Shown piece by piece: positions 56,508 to 64,000 of a stretch of 64,000 nucleotides of DNA. Origin of the DNA: Sphingobium sp. 15-1 (GTDB taxonomy: Bacteria; Pseudomonadota; Alphaproteobacteria; Sphingomonadales; Sphingomonadaceae). The DNA lies in NCBI RefSeq assembly GCF_013375535.1, contig NZ_JABXJG010000001.1, positions 1,736,001 through 1,800,000 on the forward strand, in the 5' to 3' direction. The notes under the pieces are model-generated. The model saw only the letters and a program-made list of their open reading frames with translations. It was not told the DNA's origin and made no database searches. Numbering within the stretch: position 1 is the first letter of the stretch; the number at the start of each line of letters is the position of its first letter. A program made the position numbers and the translations under genes.

Positions 56508-57437
56508 ATGACCAACCCGTTGCACCAACCTCTTGCGGAGCACGGCCCCCGCACCGAAATTAACGGCATGATCGTCGCGAGCATTCCATCGAACGCGGCC
56601 AGCGTCGCGCGTCATTATGACGAACTCGACCCCGCCTACCGGCGCATCTGGGGCGAGCATGTCCATCATGGCTATTGGCGGGAGGGTCATGAGAGTCCGG
56701 AGGAGGCGAGCGTCGCGCTGGTGGAACTGGTGGAGCAGCGACTTGCGCTAAAGCCGGGTCAACGCGTCTGCGACATTGGATGCGGATATGGCGCGACCGC
56801 GGCGGAACTGCTGAAACGCCATGATGTGGCCATCGTCGGGTTTACGCTGTCGGCGCGACAGCAGCGCATCGGCCAGGCCCGGGCGCCGGGCTTTGCCTGC
56901 CTGCGCCGCGACTGGCTGGACAATGGCCTGGCGACAGCCTCGTTCGAGCGCGCCTATGCGATCGAAAGCTCCGAACATATGGTCGACAAGGCGCTGTTCT
57001 TTGCCGAGGCGCGGCGCATCTTGCGCGACGATGGCCGGCTGGTTGTCTGCGCCTGGCTGGAAGGCGAGCATGTCCGGCCATGGGCGGTCAGGCATTTGCT
57101 GGAACCGATTTGTCGGGAGGGGCGCCTGCCCAGCATGGGCAGCCGGGAAGATTATGTCCGGCTGGCCCGCGACGCCGGATTTGTCCTGACCCACTATCAG
57201 GACATCAGCCGGCAGGTCCAGCGCACCTGGACCATCTGCCTTGTCCGTCTGGTCAAGGCCCTGATCCGCGATCCCGCCATCCGGCGGCTCGCGTTCGGCC
57301 GAGGGGTCGAGAGCCGCGATTTCCTGTTCAGCTTGCCGCGCCTCATCCTGGCGTTCCGCACCGGCGCCATGCGCTACGGCGTCTTCCAGTGGGACGCGGT
57401 CAGCCCACCCGCGTCCAACGCCGCGACTGACAGATGA
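56508..57437 (+). CDS. SAM-dependent methyltransferase, cyclopropane-synthase-like
   Basis: A class I methyltransferase of up to 309 residues. Motif I is VCDIGCGYGATA, followed by an AIESSEHM motif (Glu/Ser/His as in cyclopropane fatty-acid synthase and tocopherol methyltransferase families) and an RILRDDGRLVVCAW strand. The start could also be the ATG at 56568. Substrate unknown, perhaps a lipid or quinone-like compound. It ends tail-to-tail with, and overlaps by 38 bases, the remnant of the minus-strand DUF2147 gene. Confidence 0.85.
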   Translation: MTNPLHQPLAEHGPRTEINGMIVASIPSNAASVARHYDELDPAYRRIWGEHVHHGYWREGHESPEEASVALVELVEQRLALKPGQRVCDIGCGYGATAAELLKRHDVAIVGFTLSARQQRIGQARAPGFACLRRDWLDNGLATASFERAYAIESSEHMVDKALFFAEARRILRDDGRLVVCAWLEGEHVRPWAVRHLLEPICREGRLPSMGSREDYVRLARDAGFVLTHYQDISRQVQRTWTICLVRLVKALIRDPAIRRLAFGRGVESRDFLFSLPRLILAFRTGAMRYGVFQWDAVSPPASNAATDR

Positions 57438-57567
57438 AGAGGACGCAGCCAGTGACTTTGAGCGACCCGTCCGCATCGAGCTGAAGCGTCGAGCGATAGC
57501 TTTTGCCCGTCTGCGGGTCATAGGCGCGGCCGCCCCGCCAGACCTGGCCCGCGCGGCTGAATAACTG

Positions 57568-57583
57568 ACCGGCTGACGCCGGT
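57568..57583 (-). repeat. Right-end hairpin of the IS200-type element
   Basis: A perfect 6-bp stem ACCGGC/GCCGGT with a four-base loop, between the transposase stop and the inferred element edge. Subterminal hairpins like this are recognised by Y1 transposases. Confidence 0.7.
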
Positions 57584-57587
57584 AGGA

Positions 57588-58007
57588 TCATGCGGAGGGG
57601 CTGAAGCCATTTTTGTGGCCATGCTTGTCGAGATAACGCAGGATGGTGTCATCGGTGATGTTGCCGGATGTCGTCGAGAAGTAGCCCCGCTGCCAGAAGC
57701 GTTGGCCCCAGTAGCGCTTGCGGATATGCTCGAACTCCTGCTGGATCTTGCGCGATGACCTGCCCTTGGCGCGCCGCACGAAGTCGCTGACCGAGACGTG
57801 GGGCGGTATCTCGACGAACATGTGGACGTGGTCGCGAGACAATACGCCATGGACAATGGTCACGCCCATCTCGGCGCAGACCTGTCGGATGATCTCGCGC
57901 ACCCGCAGGCGTACCTCACCATGGAGCACCTTGAACCGATATTTCGGCGCCCAGACCAGATGGTAGCGATGATGAAATGTTGTGTGACAACCGCTGCTGT
58001 AGCCCAT
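57588..58007 (-). CDS. tnpA: IS200/IS605-family Y1 transposase
   Basis: A 139-residue HUH-type single-strand transposase. The HUH motif is DHVHMF and the nucleophilic tyrosine lies in RGYFSTTSG. It is full length. Its start codon overlaps the first base of a 28-bp inverted repeat, so translation is probably hidden in the mRNA hairpin, as described for IS200 in Salmonella. No TnpB-type companion gene is present. Confidence 0.92.
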   Translation of the reverse strand: MGYSSGCHTTFHHRYHLVWAPKYRFKVLHGEVRLRVREIIRQVCAEMGVTIVHGVLSRDHVHMFVEIPPHVSVSDFVRRAKGRSSRKIQQEFEHIRKRYWGQRFWQRGYFSTTSGNITDDTILRYLDKHGHKNGFSPSA

Positions 58008-58078
58008 AGCCTGTACCCTCGGAGAAAAATGAACTCTCGCCCTTCGGGCTGTTCATTTTTCTCCGAGGGTACAGGCTA
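58007..58078 (-). repeat. Perfect 28-bp inverted repeat at the transposase start
   Basis: Arms 58007-58034 and 58051-58078 are exact reverse complements (28 of 28), with a 16-base loop that itself pairs GCCC/GGGC. On the transcript this forms a very long hairpin covering the leader and touching the tnpA start codon. The function expected is blocking of impinging transcription and translation, as in IS200 elements. Confidence 0.88.
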
Positions 58079-58383
58079 CTGGCCGAGTCTGTGGCTGAAG
58101 CCAGTATCCGACTGAAGTCGGAGGGGTTTCTCCCGATGGAGGACTCTAAAGCCCCAGAGCGTCGTCAGGCCTAAGATGGGGCGGTTCCTCAGGCGGCTGT
58201 CGGGATTGTTGACGTCGGTGCGCGGCACCGCCGGGTCGCGGTCCAATATCCTGGCGACGCGCCCGCACAGATACGGGCCGCAAGGCTCGATGCGGACCAC
58301 CCCCTTATGATCGTCGGTCAGCCACAGGCCGGCAATGTCCGGCGAAGCGGCTGCGCCGGCCAGCAGGAGCAAGGATATGGGGA

Positions 58384-59694
58384 TCAATCCCATGATAGCG
58401 CGCCAGGATGATGATAGGATGCGGAGCCGCCATGATAAAATAGCGGGCCGGAGGTGGAAAGGGCGTCATGGTCGACCCCGCCACCCGATTCCGGATAATA
58501 GCCGCGGCGCTGCTTCAGCCGCATCCAGATGGCGCGCGCCATGGCCGCATGAGCCCGCGCATCGGGATGGGCGTCCGGGAAAAGGCGCCAGGCGGGATCG
58601 AGCCGGACCGGAATATTGGGAATGCCCCCCTTATCGAGAACCGCGGCGCGCAGCGCACGTTGCTGGGGCGGTTCTGGCTGGAAGATGGGAACCAGCACCA
58701 GCGGCTCCGCACCGCGAGCGCGGGCCAACGCGACGCCTGCCCTAAGCAGTTGCCGGTCCGCGATCACCGCTTCTTCGATGGCGGCGGCGCTGTGATAGGG
58801 AAACAGGACGCGCTGCAGCCGCTTGAGATGCCATGTCCCTCGTCCCGGATGCCACTGTCCGGCGTGATCGATCCATGGGCGGTTTCTGTCCAGATCGCGG
58901 ATCATCAGGCTCGGCCCAAAAAGGATGACGACAGCGACAGGGCGGCGGAATTTCGGCAGTTCGCGCTTCAGTTGAAGATAGGTCTGACTGGTCGAATATG
59001 CGGCGACGGCAAGATTGGCGCTCTGGATGCCGCTCCATGCCTCCACCTGCCCCGCCATGCTGCGGGACCAGTTCAGGCCCTTGCCGAACATGATCGATTC
59101 CCCCACGAAGAGGATCGACGGCGCGGCCCTGTCGACCGCTTGCCGTTGCGAGGGGACGCGATAGCCGTGGGCATCCAGGTCATAGACCGGCCGGGATGCA
59201 AAATCCCGATCGACAGCGTGTCGCATGGGGATATTGGTCCAGCCAAGCAGGGGGTCGTCCCGACGCAACGGCTCCCTCACCGGGCTCCATATCTGTCCCG
59301 TCGGCCGTCCGCCGACCAGGCGCAGCACCCCCTCGCTCGCCGGGAGGGCAAGCAAGATCCCTCCGCCTATGCAGCCCCATCGCCGGGCCATATCCGCCCA
59401 CCCGGCCCTGTTGGCGATCCGGCCAATGCGGGGCAGCCGCAGCAAGAGCAGCCCGGCGAAGATGATCATCAACAGCCGTTCGACCTGCAGGATGGTCCGC
59501 ATCCAACCGCGCGCGACAAGGATGTCGTCGAGCATGTGCCAGTCGGCCCATCGCTGGTCCATGATCGCCGCGCCATAAAGCAGCGCGATCGCGATCGCGG
59601 CGACGGCAACCTGCGCCACGTGAGCGCTCAGCCGCGCCGCTCGACCGGGAGCGATCCTTTCGGGACGAGCCGCCGGGGTTGCGGCATCGCTCAT
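58384..59694 (-). CDS. SGNH-hydrolase-like membrane protein
   Basis: A 436-residue protein. Two or three N-terminal membrane segments (AQVAVAAIAIALLYGAAIM, LLMIIFAGLLLLRL) precede an SGNH-type domain: block I as VGESIMFGKG (GES instead of GDS), block III-like NLAVAAYSTSQTY and block V as DAHPDARAH, keeping Asp and His. It may act as an acyl- or acetyl-ester hydrolase or an inactive relative on the periplasmic side. The start at 59694 is preferred to 59784, which would overlap the upstream gene. It overlaps the DUF2147 gene by 10 bases. Confidence 0.82.
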   Translation of the reverse strand: MSDAATPAARPERIAPGRAARLSAHVAQVAVAAIAIALLYGAAIMDQRWADWHMLDDILVARGWMRTILQVERLLMIIFAGLLLLRLPRIGRIANRAGWADMARRWGCIGGGILLALPASEGVLRLVGGRPTGQIWSPVREPLRRDDPLLGWTNIPMRHAVDRDFASRPVYDLDAHGYRVPSQRQAVDRAAPSILFVGESIMFGKGLNWSRSMAGQVEAWSGIQSANLAVAAYSTSQTYLQLKRELPKFRRPVAVVILFGPSLMIRDLDRNRPWIDHAGQWHPGRGTWHLKRLQRVLFPYHSAAAIEEAVIADRQLLRAGVALARARGAEPLVLVPIFQPEPPQQRALRAAVLDKGGIPNIPVRLDPAWRLFPDAHPDARAHAAMARAIWMRLKQRRGYYPESGGGVDHDALSTSGPLFYHGGSASYHHPGALSWD

Positions 59695-59761
59695 GTCACG
59701 GGGCAGCGGGGATGATTGGGATGCATGGCATGGCGTTGGTGCAGCATCGCGCCGCTTCGGT

Positions 59762-60463
59762 TCAAAGAGCGAGCAGGAGAGCAATCACCAGCGCGTCGCC
59801 GGTCCGGCGATAAGAGCCGTAGCGCCGCATATCCTGGGCATATCCATGCCAGGCGGCTTCCAAAGTGACGGCGCCGATGCGACGGCGCAGGCCCAGGCGC
59901 CAGTCCGTGGCGCTTCCCTGACCTTCCATCGCACCGCCTTCGCGCAAATAGATGAGGCGGCCTGCATGGACGAAGACCAGCGAGTTGCGGGTCAGGTCCA
60001 GATGGCCGTCCATCTCCATGTAGAGCGTCGGATGCCCCTTGCGGAAATAAGCGGGAGAGAGAAAGAGCCGGCCCGACAGGTTGCGGCCGATGATCCCGAC
60101 ATAGGCTTCCGTATAGCTGCCGCCGCCGGGAACGTCCGAATATTCGGTATAACCATTGTGGACCAGGCCAAGGTCGATCATCGTGCCTGACGACAGGCGG
60201 CGGGCGAAGCCGGCATATTGTTTGAACGCGAAAGGTCGAAGACCCGCGTCAGGGCTGGCCACGAGCGCGGCGGAGCCACCCAGATAGAAGCCGCCGGCGC
60301 CGTCATGCACCAGTTCCAGTTCCGCGACCGGGCGGTGGTCGCTGACTGGCCGTCCGCGCAGCCGCGCCTCGCTCGCAAGGCTGAGATTGCCGGCCAACTG
60401 AGCGGGCGCTGGTGACGTTGCGGCGATCAAGGCAAACAAGAGGGCAGCTTGGCAAAGACCCAT
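59762..60463 (-). CDS. TIGR02001-like outer-membrane protein
   Basis: A 233-residue exported protein with signal peptide ending around TSPAPAQ and then LAGNLSLASEARLRGRPVSD, the beginning seen in the TIGR02001 (Gcw_chp) outer-membrane protein family. The rest has alternating beta strands and ends in DALVIALLLAL, lacking the usual terminal aromatic residue. Function unknown; in relatives it is an outer-membrane barrel of unknown ligand. An in-frame ATG at 60541 gives an arginine-rich extension that is probably not translated. Confidence 0.78.
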   Translation of the reverse strand: MGLCQAALLFALIAATSPAPAQLAGNLSLASEARLRGRPVSDHRPVAELELVHDGAGGFYLGGSAALVASPDAGLRPFAFKQYAGFARRLSSGTMIDLGLVHNGYTEYSDVPGGGSYTEAYVGIIGRNLSGRLFLSPAYFRKGHPTLYMEMDGHLDLTRNSLVFVHAGRLIYLREGGAMEGQGSATDWRLGLRRRIGAVTLEAAWHGYAQDMRRYGSYRRTGDALVIALLLAL

Positions 60464-60779
60464 CGCCGCCCTTCCTCGCCGGCGACGCGGGGCAGGAACC
60501 GTCGCGTCCCGCCGTCTTGCCCCGCATGCTGGCAAGCCCATCGTCTCCTCCTCCTGACATCACCAGCGCCGGTCGTCCCTGCCTATGACGATGCAGTGGC
60601 TCGATCAAGGCAATGAGGGTGTCCCCTGGGGGGCGGCGAGGCGAAGATCGTCCTCGGCACGCCAGCGCTCTTGCGCGGACAGGGTGTCAGCGAGTTCGAC
60701 TTTTTTTTCGCTCGACCCATGAACCAAAGGGACGGAGAGCGTCACTCATCTCCATCCATCATGACGGAGGCGGCGGTAC
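60464..60779. promoter_or_regulatory. Divergent promoter region, outer-membrane protein / copper-protein operon
   Basis: About 316 bases with no convincing gene. GGAGG at 60766-60770 is the ribosome-binding site of the copper-protein gene. An eight-T run lies near 60700 within an otherwise GC-rich stretch, between GAGTTCGAC and CGCTCGAC. No metal-regulator site is evident. Confidence 0.4.
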
Positions 60780-61184
60780 ATGTCTCATCGACGATCGCTT
60801 GCGGTATTGGCCGCGCTCATCCTCTCCTCCTCGGCGGCGGCGCAAGGCGATCCGTGGAGCGCCGCGCGCCCGCTGACGATCAGCCTGTCGAGCTTCAAGT
60901 TCGAACCCTCTGGAATCATGCTGGAGCATGACGTCCCCTATCGCCTGCATCTCGTGAACAGTTCATCGGGCGGGCATGATTTCGCCGCTGCCGCCTTCTT
61001 CGCCGCCGCGCGCATCCGGCCGGAGGATGCGGCCAAGGTCAGGAACGGCCGCATCGGGCTGGCCGGCGGGGAAAGCGTCGACATCCAATTGATAGCGCCT
61101 TCATCGCCCGGAACCTACAAGCTGCGCTGCACCCATTTCATGCACGGCGCCTTCGGGATGACGGGGAGGATCGTCGTGCGGTGA
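60780..61184 (+). CDS. Cupredoxin-like type-1 copper protein
   Basis: A 134-residue exported protein. The signal peptide ends near SSAAAQG. The type-1 copper ligands are visible as His66 (SGGHDFAA) and the C-x4-H-x4-M loop Cys117, His122, Met127 (RCTHFMHGAFGMTG), with spacing as in plastocyanin/azurin-like proteins. It should carry single electrons in the periplasm. The stop overlaps the start of the ferritin-like gene, so it is coupled to the downstream proteins, perhaps delivering electrons to the di-iron site. Confidence 0.88.
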   Translation: MSHRRSLAVLAALILSSSAAAQGDPWSAARPLTISLSSFKFEPSGIMLEHDVPYRLHLVNSSSGGHDFAAAAFFAAARIRPEDAAKVRNGRIGLAGGESVDIQLIAPSSPGTYKLRCTHFMHGAFGMTGRIVVR

Positions 61185-61924
61185 GCGTGCTGAACAGCCA
61201 TGGTTGGCGGATGCCGATCGACCGGATGGTCTGGGCAGACCCACGCCGTCGCGCGCGCAAGCTGCTGCAATTCGCGGAGGTCGAGGCGCAGGGCGCGCGC
61301 GACCTGTTCCGTGCCGCCGAGGTCACGGAAGATCCGATGCTGCGCCGCCGTTTCTTCGCCCATGCGAAGGACGAAGTGCGGCATGCCGGGCTGTTCCGCG
61401 CGCGCGGACTTGCCCTACGCCGGACTTTGGCTGATCCGGGGCCCGATCATGTTCTGGGCGATGGGCTTACTCCCGGCGAGCGCGGGTTCGACCGGCTGGA
61501 GGTGGAGAAGGAGGATGCGGCCGCGCTGCTCGCCTTCATCCACCTGTCGGAAAGGGCCGCCGCCCGCGTCTTTCACGGCTATGGCGCCGTGCTGGATCAT
61601 GACCCGGAAACCCGCGCCGTGATCCAGCAGATCGCCCAGGATGAGGAAGGGCATATGCGCTATTCGCTTGGCGAACTCGCCCGCATGGCGCCCGATCGCG
61701 CTCGCCGGGCGCTGTGGGCGGCGCGATTGCGGCGGTTATGGCGGGCCTATCTCCGCTTCGCGATGATCCTCGCCGCCATGATGTCGCGCCTGATCCTGAC
61801 CTTGCTCTATTTCCTGCTGCTCGCGCCCTTCGCCTGGGTCGCCAAGCGTGCTGAGCGGAAGGAGGCGCTCGGCTGGCATATTTGCGCGACACGGCGGGAC
61901 GATGGCGGCGGAGGGCAATATTGA
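61181..61924 (+). CDS. Ferritin-like di-iron protein with C-terminal membrane anchor
   Basis: A 247-residue protein. Two ExxH motifs, DEVRH (Glu65, His68) and DEEGH (Glu155, His158), plus Glu35 and Glu124, supply a full di-iron four-helix set. A hydrophobic segment near residues 193-220 (ILTLLYFLLLAPFAWVA) anchors it. It starts with GTG at 61181, inside the stop of the copper-protein gene, and ends overlapping the carbamoyltransferase ATG. It may be a rubrerythrin-like peroxidase or an oxygenase; the copper protein is a possible electron partner. Confidence 0.82.
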   Translation: MSVLNSHGWRMPIDRMVWADPRRRARKLLQFAEVEAQGARDLFRAAEVTEDPMLRRRFFAHAKDEVRHAGLFRARGLALRRTLADPGPDHVLGDGLTPGERGFDRLEVEKEDAAALLAFIHLSERAAARVFHGYGAVLDHDPETRAVIQQIAQDEEGHMRYSLGELARMAPDRARRALWAARLRRLWRAYLRFAMILAAMMSRLILTLLYFLLLAPFAWVAKRAERKEALGWHICATRRDDGGGGQY

Positions 61925-63684
61925 TGAAGATCCTGGGCATCTCCGCTTTCTACCATGATGCCGCCGCCGCGTTGGTGATCGACGGCCTGCCGGTCGCCGC
62001 CGTGCAGCAGGAACGGCTGTCACGACGCAAGAATGACGCGGAATTTCCCCTGCAGGCGATCGAATGGTGTCTGGATCAGGCGGGTCTGGAGCCTGAGGCG
62101 TTGGACGCCGTCATCTTCTACGAGCGCCCGGCCCTCAAGTTCGACCGCGTGCTGATGACCCTGCTGCGCGGCTTCCCGCATAGCTGGCGCGCCTTTCCCA
62201 AGGCGATGAACAATATGCTGGGCGAGAAATTATGGGTTCGCGGCGTCATCGCGGCGCAACTCGGCATCAGTGCACGGCGCATCCATTTCACCGATCATCA
62301 TCGCTCGCATGCCGCCGCCGCTTTCCTGACCGCGCCGACCGAGCGCGCCGCCATCCTGACTGCCGATGGCGTCGGGGAATGGGCGACGCTGACGGTCGGT
62401 CAGGGGAGCAAGAGCGCTGGCGGCGCGACCCGGATCGACCTGCTGCGCGAAGTGCGCTTTCCCCATTCGCTCGGCCTCTTCTATTCGGCCTTCACCGCCT
62501 ATCTCGGCTTCCAGGTCAATGAGGGCGAATATAAGGTCATGGGCCTCGCCGCCTATGGCAGCTCGCGTCATGCCGACGACGTGCGGCGGATTTTGCGGCG
62601 GACGCCGGACGGCGCCTTCGCCCTCGATCTGGCGTTCTTCGACTATCATAGGGCGGTCGATTCCGCTTATTCGCGGGCCTTCATCGACCTGTTCGGCCCG
62701 CCGCGCGACCGGTTCGAGCCGATCGACCTTCAGACACCGCAAGGCCAGCATTATGCCGACGTCGCGGCAAGCGCCCAGCAGGTGCTGGAGGAGGTGATGG
62801 TGGAGATCGCCACGGCCCTGCGCAAAGAGACGGGCCTTGCCGACCTGTGCCTGGGCGGCGGGGTCGCGCTCAACGGCGTCGCCAATGCGCGCATCTTGCG
62901 CGAGGCGGGTTTCGAGCGGCTGTTCGTGCCCTCCGCGCCCGGTGACGCGGGCTGCGCGCTGGGCGCCGCGCTCTATGCCGATCGCGTGATCTTCGCCCAG
63001 CCGCATCGCAATTGCCCCGATCATCCCTTCTGGGGGCCAGCGGTCGATCCCGACGCTCTGGAGCGGATCGCGGCGGAGGATGACTTGCCCGTCACGCGTT
63101 CCGATGATGCAGAGCTGATCGGTGAGGTCATTGACGCCATAGCCCATGGCGCGATCGTCGGCTGGATGGAAGGGATGGCGGAATTCGGACCGCGCGCGCT
63201 GGGCCATCGCAGCATATTGGCCGATCCGGGCAGCGCCGCGATGCGCGACCGCCTGAACCGCGACATCAAGTTCCGCGAATCCTTCCGTCCCTTTGCCCCG
63301 GTTGTGCCGGCCGAACATGCCGACGCCTATTTCGCCCTCCCGCACGGCGGCATCCGGCTTGGCCGTTTCATGTCCGGGGTTTTTCCGGTTCGACCCGAAT
63401 GGCGCGAACGGCTGCGCGCGGTCACTCATGTCGATGGCACCGCCCGCGTCCAGGTGCTGGAGCAGGCCATGGCGCCGCGCCTTCATGCGCTGCTGACCGC
63501 CTATGGCCGGCGGACGGGCATTCCGATCTTGCTCAACACATCGTTCAACCTGGCCGGCGACCCGATCGTCACCAGTGTGGCGGAAGGTTATTCGACCTTC
63601 CGCCGGGCAGGCATCGACCTTCTGGTGGCCGACAATCTTCTGGTCCGCCGACAGCGGGCGCAACGGGCGGAGAAGGTGGCATGA
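61924..63684 (+). CDS. Carbamoyltransferase, NodU/CmcH type
   Basis: A 586-residue carbamoyltransferase with an N-terminal YrdC/Kae1-like kinase-fold domain (ILGISAFYHDAAAALVIDG, HHRSHAAAAFLTAP, LTADGVGEWATL) and a C-terminal domain with GWMEGMAEFGPRALGHRSIL and LLNTSFNLAGDPIV. These enzymes move carbamoyl groups from carbamoyl phosphate to hydroxyl groups of sugars, antibiotics or glycolipids. TGATG overlap ties it to the preceding gene, and its own stop overlaps the next ATG. Acceptor unknown; a surface glycan is the most common case. Confidence 0.92.
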   Translation: MKILGISAFYHDAAAALVIDGLPVAAVQQERLSRRKNDAEFPLQAIEWCLDQAGLEPEALDAVIFYERPALKFDRVLMTLLRGFPHSWRAFPKAMNNMLGEKLWVRGVIAAQLGISARRIHFTDHHRSHAAAAFLTAPTERAAILTADGVGEWATLTVGQGSKSAGGATRIDLLREVRFPHSLGLFYSAFTAYLGFQVNEGEYKVMGLAAYGSSRHADDVRRILRRTPDGAFALDLAFFDYHRAVDSAYSRAFIDLFGPPRDRFEPIDLQTPQGQHYADVAASAQQVLEEVMVEIATALRKETGLADLCLGGGVALNGVANARILREAGFERLFVPSAPGDAGCALGAALYADRVIFAQPHRNCPDHPFWGPAVDPDALERIAAEDDLPVTRSDDAELIGEVIDAIAHGAIVGWMEGMAEFGPRALGHRSILADPGSAAMRDRLNRDIKFRESFRPFAPVVPAEHADAYFALPHGGIRLGRFMSGVFPVRPEWRERLRAVTHVDGTARVQVLEQAMAPRLHALLTAYGRRTGIPILLNTSFNLAGDPIVTSVAEGYSTFRRAGIDLLVADNLLVRRQRAQRAEKVA

Positions 63685-63893
63685 TCCGGCGCAAGGGACG
63701 CCTGCGGCGTCAGTTCATCATCGTCGGCAATGCGGGCAGCACGATCGTCGATCTGATACGCGGTATGTGGCGGTCGCCCGGCGGCAGGCGCTGGATGATC
63801 CCGCTGGTGGTGTTCCTCTGTTCGGTGGGCGTGATCCTGACGCTGGCGTCCGGGGTGCAAGCGCTGGCGCCGTTCATCTATTCGATCTTCTAG
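63681..63893 (+). CDS. DUF5989-like small membrane protein
   Basis: A 70-residue protein: basic N-terminus (RRKGRLRRQF), then one hydrophobic helix (IPLVVFLCSVGVILTLASG) and a second short one at the end. Small DUF5989 proteins commonly follow NodU-type carbamoyltransferase genes. The ATGA overlap with the previous gene shows coupling. A membrane platform for the carbamoyltransferase is a reasonable guess. Confidence 0.8.
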   Translation: MIRRKGRLRRQFIIVGNAGSTIVDLIRGMWRSPGGRRWMIPLVVFLCSVGVILTLASGVQALAPFIYSIF

Positions 63894-63894
63894 G

Positions 63895-64000
63895 ATGGAC
63901 GCGCATTTCCTGACGCTGCTCGCCTGTCCCCGCTGCGGCGGCGATCTGGACGAGGGGCTGCAATGCGGGAATTGCGCAGCAGCCTATCGGGAGGCCGATG
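63895..64000 (+). CDS. Zinc-ribbon (Trm112-like) protein, cut by the window edge
   Basis: The first 35 codons only. ACPRCGGDLDEGLQCGNC shows the four-cysteine ribbon (two C-x2-C pairs) of the Trm112/UPF0434 type. In similar clusters such a ribbon is often the N-terminus of a larger methyltransferase. It starts two bases after the DUF5989 stop, so it belongs to the operon; the rest cannot be seen. Confidence 0.7.
   Translation, partial: MDAHFLTLLACPRCGGDLDEGLQCGNCAAAYREAD

Larger units (their letters stand above)
57560..58148 (-). mobile_element. IS200/IS605-type insertion element
   Basis: A 589-base element with one Y1 transposase gene and no target duplication, as usual for this family. 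Edges are defined by the reading frame of the split host gene; up to two bases are uncertain because T residues repeat at the junction (GGCTT flank on the minus strand). The left end carries TCCGAC/GTCGGA and TGGC/GCCA hairpins with TGAA loops (58107-58122 and 58092-58103); the right end has ACCGGC/GCCGGT (57568-57583). Confidence 0.88.
57400..58393 (-). pseudogene. DUF2147 protein gene split by an IS200/IS605-type element
   Basis: The two pieces are 58393-58149 (N-terminal) and 57559-57400 (C-terminal). Deleting 57560-58148 restores an in-frame 134-residue exported protein: a signal peptide (ISLLLLAGAAAS), GLWLTDDHKGVVRIEPCG, LCGRVARI, NRPILGLTTLWGF joined to SRAGQVWRGGRAYDP, and GKSYRSTLQLDADGSLKV. 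That is the typical DUF2147 pattern of small periplasmic proteins. The gene overlaps the end of the SGNH-hydrolase gene upstream by 10 bases and was its operon partner. Confidence 0.92.

Noticed and set aside
60600..60779. Small coding frames in the region before the copper-protein gene
   Set aside because: Arg/Ser-rich, overlapping the real gene in other frames, and lacking a start context.

Overview
The window looks like a chromosome or large-replicon segment of a sphingomonad-type alphaproteobacterium (Sphingobium, Novosphingobium or Sphingomonas). This is inferred from the high G+C, five TonB-dependent receptor genes in 64 kb (one cut by the left edge), many esterases, amidohydrolases and dioxygenase-type enzymes, short REP-like palindromes between genes, and homodimeric-type 2-oxo acid dehydrogenase genes. 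No tRNA, rRNA, CRISPR array or replication origin was seen.

Layout. 0-11.5 kb: the tail of a TonB receptor, a minus-strand set (two alpha/beta hydrolases and a quinone oxidoreductase-like protein), then plus-strand genes for two tandem beta-lactamase-fold esterases, a PAS-LuxR regulator, a TonB receptor, an SCP2-type thiolase and an acyl-CoA synthetase. Together these suggest uptake, ester hydrolysis and CoA-dependent breakdown of an ester-containing substrate. 11.5-19.3 kb: an Lrp-type regulator divergent from a 2-oxo acid dehydrogenase E1-E2 pair, a lone acetolactate synthase large subunit and an APC amino-acid permease, probably for amino-acid-derived 2-oxo acids. 19.3-30.3 kb: an OprB-like porin, PaiB-like and esterase operon; a PepSY membrane protein divergent from a siderophore-type receptor; a secreted beta-propeller/amidohydrolase fusion; and an AraC regulator.

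30.6-56 kb is an accessory catabolic region: two more TonB receptors, alcohol and aldehyde dehydrogenases, two ACMSD-type amidohydrolases, an epoxide hydrolase broken by an IS66-family insertion, a flavin reductase, a LysR regulator, a BKACE-type enzyme, a fumarylacetoacetase-fold protein, NTF2-fold proteins, a VOC (extradiol-type) protein, two MFS transporters, two tandem AraC paralogues and an NAD-dependent epimerase-like protein. The content fits breakdown of an aromatic or cyclic compound, but the substrate cannot be read from sequence.

56-64 kb: a decayed RND efflux fragment, a methyltransferase, a DUF2147 gene split by an IS200/IS605-type element (the original in-frame gene can be rebuilt exactly), an SGNH-hydrolase-like membrane protein and a TIGR02001-like outer-membrane protein. 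Divergently, a tightly overlapping operon encodes a type-1 copper protein, a membrane-anchored ferritin-like di-iron protein, a carbamoyltransferase, a DUF5989-like peptide and a zinc-ribbon protein that runs off the right edge. This last operon is the best candidate here for an undescribed system.
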